From contig BJHQ01000002.1 in NCBI GenBank assembly GCA_014193115.1, positions 382,815 through 446,814 of the forward strand: DNA of 64,000 nucleotides. The letters are read 5' to 3'. The DNA comes from Planctomycetota bacterium (GTDB taxonomy: Bacteria > Planctomycetota > UBA11346). Both the position numbers and the translations under genes were made by a program. Positions 61,026-64,000 of the stretch are shown piece after piece (within the stretch, counting starts at the first letter, position 1; each line of letters opens with the position of its first letter). The notes beneath the pieces are model-generated. The model searched no databases, was not told the origin of the DNA, and was given only the letters and a program-made list of their open reading frames with translations.

Positions 61026-63545
61026 ATGCATCCAACGATGCCGTTCGACCTGAAGCCTGCTGCGCGCCCCTTTCCGCTACTCCTCGCGGTCACCGCCCTC
61101 GCGCTGGGATCGCTTCGGCCGGTCATCGCCGGCGAAGCGAAGGTGGATCCTCGGCTGATCAGTCCGGCCGCCGAATTCATTCCGGCGGCTGCTTTGCAGC
61201 CTGCGATCAATGGCGCCGTCGCCAGCGGCCTGGCCTCGCTGCTCGCCAGGGCCACTGCTCCTGAGAACGATACCCACTTCGTCTTCCCGCCGGTGCGGAC
61301 CCGCAAAGTGGTCAGCTACGACGAGAAACAGGTGCCGCATAAGTGGGTCACGATCAAGGAGCCGACTTATCAGGACGAATACAAAGACGTCGATCAGCTG
61401 GTGCCGATCAGGGATCAGTACGGCACCATCACCGGCTACGAACGGAAAATGGTCAAGGTTCTGGCCAAGCGCACCCAGGTCGGAACCCACGATGCGAAGC
61501 GCCTGGTCGCCGATCCCGCTGGCGACGTGATGGTGACCAAGCGGTCCCCGATCTACGGACCTGGCGGTCCTGATGTCTATCCGCACGGCATGCTCGGCTG
61601 CAACGGCATGGCCCTGTATGTGTTCGCCCGGGCCGGACTCGGCGACCATCCCGCAGTGCGCGATCTGGCCCAGGCCATGATCGACAAGATGATGGCCTAT
61701 GGCATCCCTGATTACACCTTCGATGTCGCCTGGATGTCCGCGGGGTTCTCCGCCCTCGGCCGTGATTCGAGTTACCGATTGTGGTCCGACAAGCTGATTT
61801 CCCGGCTGATCGACGGCCAGATTCGCGACAAAGGCGACGCCGCCGGCCTGTGGGGTCCGGTGTGCATCCACTACACCTATATCGCAAAGTTCTTCGACAT
61901 CGAACTCCTTCTGCGCGATGAACTGAAGAAATTGGAGGATGTCCTGAGCGGGGCGGATGCCGCCACCCTCAAGTCGATGCAACCCCGCCGCGCCGATCTG
62001 GCCAATGCCTTGACCGAGGTCGTCACCGCCCTGCGCGATGCCACCAGCCAAGGCAAGCGACTGATGGACATCACCAATCCCTGGAAACCTGCCGAGGACA
62101 CCATCTTCCCTGGATTGCCGGTGTACATCTACAACCGGATCCTCGCCGATGTCGATTCCACCGCCAACGCGGCGTTCGCCATCGCCGAGGCCGAACGGGT
62201 CGGCATCCTGCCCAAGGAGACCCGGCGGGTGAATCCCCGTGGGAAAAAGCTGCTCGCTCCGGAATCCACCGATCTGAGCATCAAATCGGCGATCGAACGG
62301 CTGGCCAAGGTTGAGCAGACCGATGGCGCCTTCACCGCGACCACGCTCCAGCAGGTCAACACCGCCTTTGATACGTCGCGAACGCTGACCCTGATGAACG
62401 TGCCGTTCCAAGGAGCACATCCGGCACTGGTCGATCAGCAGAGCCTGGAAACCAATGTGAATGGGTCTGCTGCCTTGCTCTTTCTCGGCTGGACTCGGCC
62501 GGACTTGACCAAAACGGTGACAGCAAAGGTCGATCCCGCCCGGGTCAGGGCCGAAGCCGTCGCCAAACGCTGGTACGGCGCAGGCAATGACTTCGTCCGC
62601 GACTGGCCCAGGGATTTCACTGGAAAATCCACACCAGCAGATGAGCTCCTGAAGAACAAGGGAATCCTGCAATGGCCGGCAGTGCAATTCACCGCGACCG
62701 CGATCGACCAACTGCCCTGCGGAGGATCCTGGTCCCCCTACAGCCTGATGCCCTCGCTGGTTGCATTAGCCCGAGACCGGACGGCCCAGGACCCGTTGCG
62801 GATGGATCTCTATCGCCAACTCGCCTACCGGTTGTTGGCGCTTCAGGGGAACGACGGCCAGTGGCGTTTCCGCGGCGAAGGCGCCGCGTCGGTGTCCAGC
62901 GCCGAGGACGCGGTCAGCCTCGCGAATTCGGCAGAAAATCTCTACCAGCACCTCTCCCGCCAAGCCGCCGTGCAGGCGGAGGTCCCAGAGAAGGGCAAAG
63001 GGAAAGGCAAACCCGATCCAGCCGCTCCCAAGCCGAAAACAGGCAAGGATCCGAAACCGGCCAACCCGGAGCCGGCGCCAAGCCCGACCAAGAAGAAACC
63101 CACCGATGATTTCATCTGGCTCAACCAGCTGAAGCAACATCGCAACAGCGATTTTTTCCGGTATCCAGTCGACCTCTACCCGACCTTGGCCAGCCTGGTG
63201 CTGCTGGTCGAAGGGCTGAACGGCCAGGTCAGTCTGGACGGCCTCGCGATCTTGCCGTTGCCTCCGACCCCAGGCTCGACCACCGCGGCCAGCCTGGGTT
63301 CAGCCAGCGCCCCAGCCGTACCTGCGGAGCCAGCCGGACCGATGACGCCGGCCCAGGCGGCGAGTGGCGCCACCCGGAGCAATCCGGCCCTGTTTTCCCT
63401 GTACGAAGCCGTCCTGAAGCTCCAGGGAGAAAAAACCCTCGATGCACCGCCGCTGGCCGCCCCCAATCCGGCCCTGCCTGCCGTGGACCCGCAGGCACCG
63501 GGAACGAAATCGATCGACGACCTGCTCGGGCCGGCCGCTCCCTGA
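61026..63545 (+). CDS. Secreted protein of unknown function with an alpha-toroid-like repeat character
   Basis: Signal FPLLLAVTALALGSLRPVIAGEA; segments such as GCNGMALYVFARAGLGDHPAVRDLAQAM and LLALQGNDGQWRFRGEG; Lys/Pro-rich linker PEKGKGKGKPDPAAPKPKTGKDPKPANPEPAPSPTKKKPTDD. Confidence 0.65.
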   Translation: MHPTMPFDLKPAARPFPLLLAVTALALGSLRPVIAGEAKVDPRLISPAAEFIPAAALQPAINGAVASGLASLLARATAPENDTHFVFPPVRTRKVVSYDEKQVPHKWVTIKEPTYQDEYKDVDQLVPIRDQYGTITGYERKMVKVLAKRTQVGTHDAKRLVADPAGDVMVTKRSPIYGPGGPDVYPHGMLGCNGMALYVFARAGLGDHPAVRDLAQAMIDKMMAYGIPDYTFDVAWMSAGFSALGRDSSYRLWSDKLISRLIDGQIRDKGDAAGLWGPVCIHYTYIAKFFDIELLLRDELKKLEDVLSGADAATLKSMQPRRADLANALTEVVTALRDATSQGKRLMDITNPWKPAEDTIFPGLPVYIYNRILADVDSTANAAFAIAEAERVGILPKETRRVNPRGKKLLAPESTDLSIKSAIERLAKVEQTDGAFTATTLQQVNTAFDTSRTLTLMNVPFQGAHPALVDQQSLETNVNGSAALLFLGWTRPDLTKTVTAKVDPARVRAEAVAKRWYGAGNDFVRDWPRDFTGKSTPADELLKNKGILQWPAVQFTATAIDQLPCGGSWSPYSLMPSLVALARDRTAQDPLRMDLYRQLAYRLLALQGNDGQWRFRGEGAASVSSAEDAVSLANSAENLYQHLSRQAAVQAEVPEKGKGKGKPDPAAPKPKTGKDPKPANPEPAPSPTKKKPTDDFIWLNQLKQHRNSDFFRYPVDLYPTLASLVLLVEGLNGQVSLDGLAILPLPPTPGSTTAASLGSASAPAVPAEPAGPMTPAQAASGATRSNPALFSLYEAVLKLQGEKTLDAPPLAAPNPALPAVDPQAPGTKSIDDLLGPAAP

Positions 63546-63588
63546 CCACTCTTCGGGTGGATGACTGCCGGTTGATGACCTGAAAGTC

Positions 63589-64000
63589 TCAGGTTTCAGC
63601 AGCCGGCTGCACCACGGCCCGGCGCCAGGCGGCAGGCGACGTGCCGACCTGGGCCAGGAAAGCGGTGTGGAAGGTGCGTGCAGAAGCGAACCCGGCGACG
63701 CTGGCCGCCTGGGCGACGCTGTCGCCAGCGATCAACCGGCGCTGGGCCTGGGCGACGCGGAAAGCCTCCAGGAAACCGCGGGGAGTGAACCCGGTGTGGC
63801 GACGCACGGCCGTATAGGCGTATTTTGCGTTCATTCCGGCGCTGCGGGCGGCGGCCTCCACCGAGACCCGGCTGCGATGGCCTGCGACCAGCCGGTCGAG
63901 CAGCCCGGCGACTGCCGGTGACGGGATGGTGGTGACTGCCGGCTCGGCTTCGGTGGCGAGCAGCCGGGCAAACCGGGAACGCAGTTCGAGCAGGACGACC
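63589..64000 (-). CDS. AraC family transcriptional regulator, 5' part outside the window
   Basis: VSVEAAARSAGMNAKYAYTAVRRHTGFTPRGFLEAFRVAQAQRRLIAGDSVAQAASVAGFASARTFHTAFLAQVGTSPAAWRR; frame remains open to base 64000. Confidence 0.88.
   Translation of the reverse strand, partial: VVLLELRSRFARLLATEAEPAVTTIPSPAVAGLLDRLVAGHRSRVSVEAAARSAGMNAKYAYTAVRRHTGFTPRGFLEAFRVAQAQRRLIAGDSVAQAASVAGFASARTFHTAFLAQVGTSPAAWRRAVVQPAAET

Noticed and set aside
59477-61306. 609-aa minus-strand ORF opposite GH38
   Set aside because: Shadow ORF; GH38 motifs on the plus strand are unambiguous.

Overview
This is a high-GC bacterial chromosome window with about 37 well-supported protein genes, one tRNA-Gln(CTG) with a clear terminator, and no recognisable transposase, prophage or real CRISPR array. 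The gene content would fit a PVC-type bacterium, but that is inference and I do not assign a taxon. The left half (1-33 kb) is an accessory-looking region. It has five phytanoyl-CoA-dioxygenase-like (PhyH) Fe(II)/2OG enzymes plus one PhyH 3' fragment, five AraC regulators across the window plus one AraC fragment, and an IclR regulator. Interspersed are four secreted PQQ-type beta-propellers, a heparinase II/III-like protein, a GH65-like enzyme, a GH28 enzyme, and an ECF sigma / FecR-propeller locus. The right half is more conventional: btaAB betaine-lipid genes, two GGDEF proteins, FGGY kinase, SDR, sirtuin, fused E1 dehydrogenase, hemA/hemX, a 2846-aa NdvB-type cyclic beta-1,2-glucan synthase, xerC-like recombinase, GH38 mannosidase and an unknown 839-aa secreted protein. 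The observations most worth following: (i) two AraC-linked PhyH paralogs have H-M-G where the iron-binding H-x-D is expected, while three others in the window keep H-x-D; (ii) the AraC/PhyH modules have left recognisable gene fragments; (iii) an ECF sigma factor sits with a FecR-beta-propeller fusion and a divergent secreted propeller; (iv) two propellers carry an eroded methyltransferase-like N-terminus; (v) there are several unexplained intergenic repeats and palindromes, including one hairpin architecture present twice.
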